Shown: positions 7,940 through 15,335 of the stretch, one piece after another
How the letters are laid out: the number at the start of each line of letters is the position of its first letter
How positions within the stretch are numbered: the first letter of the stretch is position 1
Source of the DNA: Pseudomonas pohangensis
GTDB lineage: Bacteria; Pseudomonadota; Gammaproteobacteria; Pseudomonadales; Pseudomonadaceae
DNA length: 64,000 nt
Direction: 5' to 3'
Assembly (NCBI RefSeq): GCF_900105995.1
Contig: NZ_LT629785.1
Span: 3,348,001 to 3,412,000, forward strand
Notes under the pieces: generated by a model
Told to the model about the DNA's origin: nothing
What the model saw: only the letters and a program-made list of their open reading frames with translations
Databases searched by the model: none
Made by a program: the position numbers and the translations under genes

Positions 7940-8917
7940 ATGAAAGCCGTACTCTGCAAAAGCTTTGGCCCTGCCGAAAACCTGGTTCTTGAAGAAGTCG
8001 CCAGCCCCGAGCCGAAAAAGAATGAAATTCTGCTGGATGTGCATGCTGCCGGAGTCAACTTCCCCGACACCCTGATCATCGAAGGCAAGTACCAGTTCAA
8101 GCCGCCCTTTCCGTTCTCACCGGGAGGCGAGTGTGCCGGGGTGGTGGCGGCGGTGGGTGAAAAGATTACCCACATGAAGCCCGGCGACCGGGTCATGGCC
8201 CTCACCGGCTGGGGCAGCTTCGCCGAGCAGGTGGCCGTGCCGGCCTACAGCGTCATGCAGATTCCCAAGGGCATGGATTTCAACAGCGCAGCGGCTTTCG
8301 GCATGACTTACGGCACCTCCATGCATGCGCTGAAAGACCGCGGCAACCTGCAGGCCGGTGAAACCCTGCTGGTACTGGGGGCATCCGGCGGTGTCGGCCT
8401 GGCTGCCGTGGAAATCGGCAAAGCCATGGGCGCCAAGGTCATCGCCGCTGCCAGCAGCGCAGAAAAACTCGCCGTGGCCAAGGCTGCCGGCGCTGACGAA
8501 CTGATCAACTACAGCGAGGCCAGCCTCAAGGATGAAGTGAAACGCCTGACCGGCGGCGCCGGTGCCGATGTGATCTACGACCCGGTAGGTGGCGACCTGT
8601 TCGATCAGGCGATCCGCTCGATTGCCTGGAACGGCCGCCTGCTGGTGGTGGGCTTCGCCAGCGGACGGATTCCCGAGCTGCCGGTCAATCTGGCGCTGCT
8701 CAAGGGTGCGGCAGTCGTCGGCGTATTCTGGGGCTCGTTTGCCCAGCGCCAGCCGCAGGACAATCTGGCCAACTTCCAGCAACTGTTTGCCTGGTATGCC
8801 GAAGGCAAGCTCAAGCCGCTGGTGTCGCAGACCTTTCCACTGGCACAAGCCGCCGATGCGATCAACGCGCTCGGTCAGCGCAAGGCCGTGGGCAAGGTTG
8901 TCGTGAAGGTACGCTAG
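7940..8917 (+). CDS. NADPH:quinone oxidoreductase, zinc-independent MDR family
   Basis: A 325-residue medium-chain dehydrogenase/reductase of the quinone-oxidoreductase branch. It has no zinc-binding cysteine cluster, a GroES-like N-terminal half (PFSPGGECAGVVAAVG), and a nucleotide-binding motif VLGASGGVGLAAVEIGKAMGA at about 145-165. It would reduce quinones or related enones with NADPH in the cytoplasm; the physiological substrate is unknown. The ATG at 7940 has AAGGAAA upstream and begins MKAVLCKSFGP, typical for the family; the earlier in-frame ATG would add an unrelated tail and would lie inside the promoter. Confidence 0.88.
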   Translation: MKAVLCKSFGPAENLVLEEVASPEPKKNEILLDVHAAGVNFPDTLIIEGKYQFKPPFPFSPGGECAGVVAAVGEKITHMKPGDRVMALTGWGSFAEQVAVPAYSVMQIPKGMDFNSAAAFGMTYGTSMHALKDRGNLQAGETLLVLGASGGVGLAAVEIGKAMGAKVIAAASSAEKLAVAKAAGADELINYSEASLKDEVKRLTGGAGADVIYDPVGGDLFDQAIRSIAWNGRLLVVGFASGRIPELPVNLALLKGAAVVGVFWGSFAQRQPQDNLANFQQLFAWYAEGKLKPLVSQTFPLAQAADAINALGQRKAVGKVVVKVR

Positions 8918-8929
8918 TTAGGTTACACC

Positions 8930-8963
8930 CCATGTTTGCCATGTGCCTGCATGGCAAACATGG
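8930..8963. terminator. Strong hairpin between convergent genes
   Basis: Two perfect 14-nt arms (CCATGTTTGCCATG and CATGGCAAACATGG) are separated by 6 nt, immediately after the quinone oxidoreductase stop and before the end of the convergent reductase gene. There is no uridine run on either strand, so it may be a transcript-end hairpin or 3' stabiliser rather than a classical intrinsic terminator. Confidence 0.55.
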
Positions 8964-8998
8964 CGCCCCACCAGACTAACGATGCAGGCCCGTCAGCC

Positions 8999-9967
8999 TC
9001 AGGGGCGCGGTGCATAGGCAAATACATCGGCGCGCATCTGTGCCGGATCCATCCCCGCCTCGACCAGCGCATCCAGCGTCGCATAGATCATTGCCGGTGA
9101 GCCGCTGGCATACACATGCAGGTCCTTGAGATCGGCAAAGTCCTGACGCACCGCTTCGTGCAACAGACCTTTGCGCCCCGCCCAGTCGTCCGCATCGCTG
9201 ACCACCTGATGCAGGTGCAGATTGCTCATCTGCTGCCATTCATCCCAGTGCGGCACCGTGTAAAAATCTTCCGCCTGCCTGGCACCCCAATAGAGATGTA
9301 TCGGATGGGTAAAGCCAACGGCACGGCAATGCTCAACCAGACTTTGCATCTGCGCCATGCCGGTGCCGGCTGCCAACAGCAACAAAGGGCCATCCGGCAA
9401 CTGCGCCAGATGGGTATCGCCAAACGGCAACTGAACCCGTACCAGTCGCTCACGCTGCAACTGTTCGATCAGGCTCTGCGGGCGCTCTTCAACAGCCAGG
9501 ATATGCAGCTCCAGCTCACGCCCCTGATGTGGAGCCGAGGCAATGGAAAACGCCATCTGCTCGCCGCCAGCGTCTTCGAGCAGCAGGTACTGCCCGGCAT
9601 GGTAGCGCGGCGGCTTGCCAGCCGGTGCCAGCAGGCGCACGCGCCAGACATCCCCACCCAGCTCGCTGCATTCCAGCAGCTGGCACGCGGCACGGCGCAG
9701 CGGCAATTCACCGGCCGCCAGCACGCCATACCATTGCAAGACGCAATCCTGTTCCGGCTCGGCCAGACAGGCAAATACTTCTCCGTGTTCATGGCTGGCA
9801 CCGGCCTGGCGCACCCGGCCCTCGACCAGTAGCGCCGCGCAAATATGGCAATTGCCGTTACGGCAACTTTGCGGGCAACTCAGGCCCTGACGCCGTGCCG
9901 CATCCAGCAGGCGCTCGCCCGACTCCACATTGAGTACCAGCCCCGAAGGCTGCAGGGTGACTTTCAT
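8999..9967 (-). CDS. 2Fe-2S ferredoxin/FAD-NAD(P) reductase (CDP-6-deoxyglucoseen reductase-like)
   Basis: A 322-residue two-part electron-transfer protein. Residues 1-90 are a plant-type ferredoxin with CRNGNCHIC (C-x4-C-x2-C) plus a later cysteine in VFACLAEPE. The rest is a ferredoxin-NADP reductase module with a flavin loop (YHAGQYLLLE) and a nucleotide motif (LLLAAGTGMAQMQSL). Homologues beside ubiD are often named CDP-6-deoxy-delta-3,4-glucoseen reductase or flavin reductase. Its placement one base into ubiD (TGATG) suggests it could supply reduced flavin or electrons to the UbiX/UbiD system, which is inference. The start is set by that coupling, not by the longer frame. Confidence 0.82.
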   Translation of the reverse strand: MKVTLQPSGLVLNVESGERLLDAARRQGLSCPQSCRNGNCHICAALLVEGRVRQAGASHEHGEVFACLAEPEQDCVLQWYGVLAAGELPLRRAACQLLECSELGGDVWRVRLLAPAGKPPRYHAGQYLLLEDAGGEQMAFSIASAPHQGRELELHILAVEERPQSLIEQLQRERLVRVQLPFGDTHLAQLPDGPLLLLAAGTGMAQMQSLVEHCRAVGFTHPIHLYWGARQAEDFYTVPHWDEWQQMSNLHLHQVVSDADDWAGRKGLLHEAVRQDFADLKDLHVYASGSPAMIYATLDALVEAGMDPAQMRADVFAYAPRP

Positions 9968-11433
9968 CAATCGATTCCCAGTTCCGCCCACAAGGCATCA
10001 ACGCGCTGCTTGACCGCCTCATCCTGCACTATGGCACGACCCCACTCGCGCGTGGTTTCGCCGGGCCACTTGTGGGTGGCATCCAGCCCCATCTTGCTGC
10101 CCAGACCGGACACCGGCGAGGCGAAGTCGAGATAGTCGATCGGCGTATTGTCGATCAGCACGGTATCGCGCTTGGGATCCATGCGCGTGGTGATGGCCCA
10201 GATTACATCGTTCCAGTCACGGGCATTGATGTCGTCGTCGGTGACGATGACAAACTTGGTGTACATAAACTGGCGCAAAAATGACCACACGCCGAGCATC
10301 ACCCGTTTGGCATGGCCGGGGTACTGCTTCTTCATGGTTACCACTGCCATGCGGTAGGAACAGCCTTCCGGTGGCAGGTAGAAATCGGTGATCTCGGGAA
10401 ACTGCTTCTGTAGCAGCGGCACGAACACCTCGTTCAATGCCACGCCAAGGATCGCCGGCTCATCCGGTGGCCGCCCGGTGTAGGTGCTGTGATAGATCGG
10501 ACTTTTGCGTCGGGTGATGCGCTCCACGGTAAATACCGGGAAGCGATCCACTTCGTTGTAGTAACCGGTGTGATCTCCGTACGGCCCCTCGTCGGCCATT
10601 TCGCCTGGATGAATCACCCCTTCCAGCACGATCTCGGCACTGGCCGGCACTTGCAGATCACTGCCACGGGCCTTGACCAGCTCGGTCTTGTGGCCGCGCA
10701 GCAGACCGGCGAAGGCGTACTCGGAAAGGCTGTCCGGTACCGGCGTCACCGCACCGAGGATGGTTGCCGGATCCGCACCCAGCGCCACGCAGACCGGATA
10801 GGGCTTGCCCGGAAACTTCTCGCACCAGTCACGAAAATCCAGCGCACCACCGCGGTGGCTGAGCCAGCGCATGATCACCTTATTGCGCCCGATCACCTGC
10901 TGGCGGTAGATACCCAGATTCTGCCGCTCTTTATTCGGCCCTCTGGTGATAGTCAGCCCCCAGGTGATCAGCGGCGCCACGTCGCCCGGCCAGCAAGTCT
11001 GAACCGGCAGCTTGCCCAGATCGACGTCATCACCTTCTTCGATCACCTCCTGGCAGGGCGCGTCCTTCAGCACCTTGGGCGCCATATGCAGCACTTTGCG
11101 GTACAGCGGCAGCTTGGACCAGGCGTCTTTCAGGCCTTTCGGCGGCTCCGGTTCCTTGAGCATGGCCAGCAGCTTGCCGATTTCGCGCAGTTCGCTGACC
11201 GCCTCTGCCCCCATGCCCAGCGCCACCCGCTGCGGCGTGCCGAACAGATTGCCGAGCACCGGCATGTTGAAACCCTTGGGATTCTCGAACAGCAGCGCCG
11301 GGCCCGCCTTGCGCAGGGTGCGGTCGCAGATTTCGGTCATTTCCAGCACCGGCGACACCGGAGTCTGGATACGCCTGAGCTCGCCGCGCTGTTCCAGACC
11401 ACTGATAAATTCGCGCAGATCGCGATACTGCAT
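9967..11433 (-). CDS. ubiD: UbiD, prenylated-FMN-dependent 4-hydroxy-3-polyprenylbenzoate decarboxylase
   Basis: A 488-residue decarboxylase of ubiquinone biosynthesis, full family length. Recognisable parts include the N-terminal MQYRDLREFISGLE, the prFMN/Mn-binding region around NLGIYRQQVIGRNKVIMRW, and the conserved acidic segment GEMADEGPYGDHTGYY that holds the catalytic glutamate. It removes the carboxyl group of polyprenyl-hydroxybenzoate using the cofactor made by UbiX. It heads a two-gene leftward unit with the ferredoxin reductase and follows rho's terminator. Together with ubiI and ubiH, three quinone-biosynthesis genes lie within 11 kb. Confidence 0.95.
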   Translation of the reverse strand: MQYRDLREFISGLEQRGELRRIQTPVSPVLEMTEICDRTLRKAGPALLFENPKGFNMPVLGNLFGTPQRVALGMGAEAVSELREIGKLLAMLKEPEPPKGLKDAWSKLPLYRKVLHMAPKVLKDAPCQEVIEEGDDVDLGKLPVQTCWPGDVAPLITWGLTITRGPNKERQNLGIYRQQVIGRNKVIMRWLSHRGGALDFRDWCEKFPGKPYPVCVALGADPATILGAVTPVPDSLSEYAFAGLLRGHKTELVKARGSDLQVPASAEIVLEGVIHPGEMADEGPYGDHTGYYNEVDRFPVFTVERITRRKSPIYHSTYTGRPPDEPAILGVALNEVFVPLLQKQFPEITDFYLPPEGCSYRMAVVTMKKQYPGHAKRVMLGVWSFLRQFMYTKFVIVTDDDINARDWNDVIWAITTRMDPKRDTVLIDNTPIDYLDFASPVSGLGSKMGLDATHKWPGETTREWGRAIVQDEAVKQRVDALWAELGID

Positions 11434-11517
11434 GCAATTGCCCCGTCCAGGCCGAGCAGAGAGAAGTGGGCAAAGTTTACCGCCGAACCCGGCTATGCAG
11501 AAGCAAAAGCCGGAAAC

Positions 11518-11545
11518 GACAAGGCCGGGTTGCCCCGGCCTTGTC
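11518..11545 (-). terminator. Terminator hairpin downstream of rho
   Basis: A 12-bp perfect stem (GACAAGGCCGGG with CCCGGCCTTGTC, 4-nt loop) lies 23 nt past the rho stop. On the minus strand it is followed by GTTTCC, a weak U tract. It separates rho from ubiD. Confidence 0.7.
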
Positions 11546-11567
11546 TGCTACAGCAACAAACCACGCG

Positions 11568-12830
11568 TTACTTGCTGCGCTTCATGGACATGAAGAACTC
11601 GTCGTTGGTCTTGGTGTCCTTGAGCTTGTCGAGCAGGAACTCGATGGCGGCGATTTCGTCCATCGGATGCAACAGCTTGCGCAGGATCCAGATGCGCTGC
11701 AGTTCTTCCGGATCGGTCAGCAGCTCTTCGCGACGGGTGCCGGCACGGTTGATGTTGATCGCCGGGAACACGCGCTTCTCGGCAATCCGCCGCTCCAGCG
11801 GCAATTCCATGTTGCCGGTGCCCTTGAACTCTTCGTAGATCACTTCGTCCATCTTCGAGCCGGTTTCCACCAGCGCGGTAGCGATGATAGTCAGCGATCC
11901 GCCTTCCTCGATGTTGCGCGCAGCACCGAAGAAACGCTTGGGCTTCTCCAGCGCATGGGCATCGACACCACCGGTGAGTACCTTGCCGGAGCTCGGGATC
12001 ACGGTGTTGTAGGCACGCGCCAGACGGGTGATCGAGTCGAGCAGGATGACCACATCCTTCTTGTGCTCGACCAGGCGCTTGGCCTTTTCGATGACCATCT
12101 CGGCAACCTGCACATGGCGGGTCGGTGGCTCGTCAAAAGTCGAGGCCACTACTTCGCCGCGCACGGTACGCTGCATTTCGGTCACTTCTTCCGGGCGCTC
12201 ATCGATCAGCAGGACGATCAGATGACACTCGGGGTTATTCCGCGCGATGTTGGCTGCGATGTTCTGCAGCATGATGGTCTTGCCGGCCTTTGGCGGTGCC
12301 ACGATCAGGCCACGCTGGCCCTTGCCGATCGGCGAGCAGAGATCGATCACCCGACCAGTCAGGTCTTCGGTGGAGCCGTTGCCAGCTTCCATGACCAGAC
12401 GCTTGGTCGGGAACAGCGGCGTGAGGTTTTCGAAGAGGATCTTGCTCTTGGCATTTTCCGGACGATCGTAGTTGATCGTGTCGACCTTGAGCAGGGCAAA
12501 GTAGCGCTCGCCTTCTTTCGGCGGGCGAATCTTGCCGACTATGGTGTCACCGGTGCGCAGGTTGAAACGGCGGATCTGGCTGGGCGACACGTAGATGTCA
12601 TCCGGACCGGCCAGATAGGAGGAATCGGCGGAGCGCAGGAAGCCAAAGCCGTCCTGCAGAATCTCCAGCACACCATCGCCGGAAATTTCTTCGCCGCTTT
12701 TTGCATGCTTTTTCAGCAATGCAAAGATCACATCCTGCTTGCGCGAACGGGCCATGTTTTCCAGGCCCTGCTGCTCAGCGATTTCGAGCAGTTCGGTAAT
12801 CGGTTTTTGCTTGAGTTCGGTCAGGTTCAT
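11568..12830 (-). CDS. rho: Transcription termination factor Rho
   Basis: A 420-residue hexameric RNA helicase, typical length. It has the N-terminal helical domain (MNLTELKQKPITELLEIAEQ), a cold-shock-like RNA-binding domain at about 50-120 (GVLEILQDGFGFLRS), the Walker A motif PPKAGKT at 179-185, the Walker B segment VVILLDSITRLARAYN and the Q/R-loop region. It stops untranslated transcripts in the cytoplasm. It lies leftward between trxA and ubiD, the order seen in other pseudomonads. A leader of about 190 nt precedes it after the trxA terminator; I see no clear attenuator in it. Confidence 0.97.
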   Translation of the reverse strand: MNLTELKQKPITELLEIAEQQGLENMARSRKQDVIFALLKKHAKSGEEISGDGVLEILQDGFGFLRSADSSYLAGPDDIYVSPSQIRRFNLRTGDTIVGKIRPPKEGERYFALLKVDTINYDRPENAKSKILFENLTPLFPTKRLVMEAGNGSTEDLTGRVIDLCSPIGKGQRGLIVAPPKAGKTIMLQNIAANIARNNPECHLIVLLIDERPEEVTEMQRTVRGEVVASTFDEPPTRHVQVAEMVIEKAKRLVEHKKDVVILLDSITRLARAYNTVIPSSGKVLTGGVDAHALEKPKRFFGAARNIEEGGSLTIIATALVETGSKMDEVIYEEFKGTGNMELPLERRIAEKRVFPAININRAGTRREELLTDPEELQRIWILRKLLHPMDEIAAIEFLLDKLKDTKTNDEFFMSMKRSK

Positions 12831-13019
12831 GTATTGAGATTATTTAGAATTAGGGGGAGGCAAGCATTGAGCTTGGGAGGCCGCGGCGCGCGGGAAGCAC
12901 TCTGGGCGCTTCGGGAAGCTATTGTGGGGGCGTCGGCGACGGCTTGCAGGAAGCAACCGCAGCAAGGGTTGCGAGCCGGAATTTAGCACCGGCCAGTGCA
13001 AGCGTCCAGCCCAGAACGC

Positions 13020-13047
13020 AAAAACCCCGCAATTAGGCGGGGTTTTT
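13020..13047. terminator. Bidirectional-type terminator after trxA
   Basis: Stem CCCCGC/GCGGGG with 6-nt loop, flanked by five A on the left and five T on the right, so it reads as an intrinsic terminator in either direction. It lies 13 nt beyond the leftward trxA stop. Confidence 0.85.
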
Positions 13048-13059
13048 CTCTGAAATCAC

Positions 13060-13386
13060 TCAGATATTGGCGTCGAGAAAGGCTGCCAACTGCGATTTGG
13101 ACAAGGCACCGACCTTGGTTGCCTCGACATTGCCATTCTTGAACAGCATCAGGGTCGGGATGCCACGCACGCCAAATTTCGGCGGAGTATCCTGATTTTC
13201 GTCGATGTTCAGTTTGCACACCTTGAGCTTGCCCTGATAGGTCTGGGCAATTTCGTCGAGTACCGGTGCAATCATCTTGCACGGGCCGCACCATTCAGCC
13301 CAGTAGTCGACCAGAACCGCACCCTCTGCCTTGAGCACATCTTGCTCAAAGCTGGCATCGCTGACATTGGTGATGAAATCGCTCAT
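13060..13386 (-). CDS. trxA: Thioredoxin 1
   Basis: A 108-residue cytosolic disulfide reductase. The active site WCGPC is at 32-36, and the cis-proline loop VRGIPTLMLFKNG is intact. The start at MSDFITNVSD has GGAG 6 nt upstream and gives the standard length; the longer frame adds an unlikely 38-residue leader. It is transcribed away from ppx and toward rho, with its own terminator between. Confidence 0.97.
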   Translation of the reverse strand: MSDFITNVSDASFEQDVLKAEGAVLVDYWAEWCGPCKMIAPVLDEIAQTYQGKLKVCKLNIDENQDTPPKFGVRGIPTLMLFKNGNVEATKVGALSKSQLAAFLDANI

Positions 13387-13572
13387 AAAAATCTCCGCTA
13401 CCGAAGCTGAAAGTGTGCGCCATGATAGCCCTCTCCACAGCCAATCGAAAGCCGCTATCGATTGAGCTTGACTATGACGCGGCGCAAATATCCCCATCAA
13501 TTGACCGGTAACAATGAATTAACCTGCTGTGCGTTGGCTCTGGCCACCTATCGTGGCAGGATGTCGGAGTTA

Positions 13573-15093
13573 ATGAATGGACGCTTGCGCATGCCTCGAA
13601 CTGCCCCGGAAAACTTTCCCCTGATTGCCGCCATTGACCTTGGCTCCAATAGTTTTCACATGATTCTGGCCAAAACCGATCAGGGCGAGATTCGCGTCCT
13701 TGAACGTCTTGGCGACAAGATCCAGCTGGCTGCAGGCCTGGACGAACAGCGCCAGCTCAGCGAAGAAGCCATGCAGCGCGGCCTCGAGTGCCTGAGCCGC
13801 TACGCCCAGCTGATCACCGACCTGCCGCAGGGCGCCGTGCGGGTTGTCGGCACCAACGCCTTGCGCGAGGCGGTCAATCGCGACACTTTCATCCAGCGCG
13901 CCGAGGCCCTGCTCGGACACACGGTCGAAGTTATCTCCGGACGCGAAGAGGCCCGCCTGATCTATCTGGGGGTGTCGCACAATATGCCGGCATTCCAGGG
14001 CAATCGCCTGGTGGTCGATATCGGTGGCGGCAGTACCGAATTCATTATTGGCCAGAGCTTCGAGCCACTGATCATGGAAAGCCTACAAATGGGCTGCGTG
14101 AGTTACAGCCAGCGCCTGTTTCAGGATGGCAAGATCACCCCGGCACGCTATGGCCAGGCATATACCGCAGCGCGCCTGGAACTGATGCGCGTTGAGCAGG
14201 CCCTGCAGCGCCATGGCTGGCAGGAGGCCATTGGTGCCTCAGGAACCGTGCGTGCGATTGGTCTGGCGGTAAAGTCGGCGGGCCTGAGCAACGGTGAAGT
14301 GACCCTTGAAGGCATGACCTGGCTGAAGCGCAAACTGTTCAAGCTCGGCGATGTCGACAAAATCGACTTTGAAGGCGTCAAGAATGACCGCCGCGCCATA
14401 TTCCCCGCCGGCCTGGCCATCCTTGAAGCGATTTTCGACGCCTTCGGCCTGCAACAGATGGTGCACTCCGAAGGCGCCCTGCGCGAAGGTGTGCTGTATG
14501 ACCTGATTGGCCGGCTGCAGCATGAGGATGTTCGTGAGCGCACCGTATCGGCGCTGATGGAACGCTACCATGTTGACCCGGAGCAGGCCTTAAGGGTTGA
14601 AACCAAGGCGCTGGAGGCCTTGCAGCAAGTCGCCGGCGACTGGGATCTGCAGGAGGAGTGGCATCAGGAACTGCTGGTCTGGGCTGCCCGGGTTCACGAA
14701 ATCGGTCTGGATATCGCTCACTTTCAATACCACAAGCATGGCGCTTACCTGATCGAGAACTCGGAGCTGGCAGGCTTCTCCACACAGGATCAGCAGATGC
14801 TCGCGCTACTGGTTCGCGGCCACCGCCGGGGCATCCCCAAAGATCGCTTCAGCGGCAGCGGCAGTGAAGGTGAAAAGCTGCTGCGACTATGCGTACTGCT
14901 GCGCTTTGCGATTCTTTTTCATCACATTCGCGGCAACCGTGAAGTGCCCGAAGTGCGCCTTCTGGCCAAAGCCCAGCAATTGAGCATCCGCTTTCCGCAA
15001 GGCTGGCTGGAGAATAACCCGCTGACGGTTGCCGACTTTGCCCAGGAAGCCGAGTGGCTGGCCAAAGCCGGATTCAACCTGCTGGTCAGTTGA
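13573..15093 (+). CDS. ppx: Exopolyphosphatase Ppx
   Basis: A polyphosphate-degrading enzyme of the Ppx/GppA family with the sugar-kinase/actin fold. Diagnostic motifs are AAIDLGSNSFHM near the N-terminus and VVDIGGGSTEFIIG in the ATPase core, followed by the helical and HD-like C-terminal domains (WAARVHEIGLDIAHFQYHKH). The ATG at 13573 gives 506 residues and has GGAG upstream, though only 3 nt away; the ATG at 13591 (500 residues, MPRTAPENFP) is a real alternative. It diverges from trxA and is convergent with ppk, which makes the polymer it degrades, so synthesis and breakdown are separately promoted. Confidence 0.93.
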   Translation: MNGRLRMPRTAPENFPLIAAIDLGSNSFHMILAKTDQGEIRVLERLGDKIQLAAGLDEQRQLSEEAMQRGLECLSRYAQLITDLPQGAVRVVGTNALREAVNRDTFIQRAEALLGHTVEVISGREEARLIYLGVSHNMPAFQGNRLVVDIGGGSTEFIIGQSFEPLIMESLQMGCVSYSQRLFQDGKITPARYGQAYTAARLELMRVEQALQRHGWQEAIGASGTVRAIGLAVKSAGLSNGEVTLEGMTWLKRKLFKLGDVDKIDFEGVKNDRRAIFPAGLAILEAIFDAFGLQQMVHSEGALREGVLYDLIGRLQHEDVRERTVSALMERYHVDPEQALRVETKALEALQQVAGDWDLQEEWHQELLVWAARVHEIGLDIAHFQYHKHGAYLIENSELAGFSTQDQQMLALLVRGHRRGIPKDRFSGSGSEGEKLLRLCVLLRFAILFHHIRGNREVPEVRLLAKAQQLSIRFPQGWLENNPLTVADFAQEAEWLAKAGFNLLVS

Positions 15094-15335
15094 GGCCGAG
15101 CTAACGGATTGGTAATCCGCTGCGGTTTTTGGGGCTGGCATTTACTTGAGTGCCGGACCTTGGCGCGTTCCCCTGCACTCGGCTAATGGTTTACTTGCGG
15201 TGCTTGCGCAGCGAGTCAAGAAAAGTGGGGCGCCCGGCGGGGCGCAAAAGTAACGCCCAGCCAGCCTCGATAGCCAGTCGAGCAAAGGACGCTAGTCAGA
15301 AACGGATTAGCAATCCAGTACCCCGCAGAACCCCA
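15094..15335. other. Intergenic region between ppx and ppk with twin mini-hairpins
   Basis: No credible gene is visible. Near each end is a small hairpin built on the same core: CGGATT-GGT-AATCCG at 15105-15119, followed by a GC stretch and TTTTT, which may end ppx; and GGATT-AGC-AATCC at 15304-15316, followed on the minus strand by GTTT, which may end ppk. The GC-rich filler between them looks like a dispersed-repeat remnant but I cannot name it. Confidence 0.5.

Noticed and set aside
10489..11838. 449-residue plus-strand frame spanning ubiD and the rho end
   Set aside because: Crosses two real genes and a terminator in antisense.
11466..12986. 506-residue plus-strand frame opposite rho
   Set aside because: Rho is unambiguous on the other strand; the antisense product is histidine/glutamine-rich noise.
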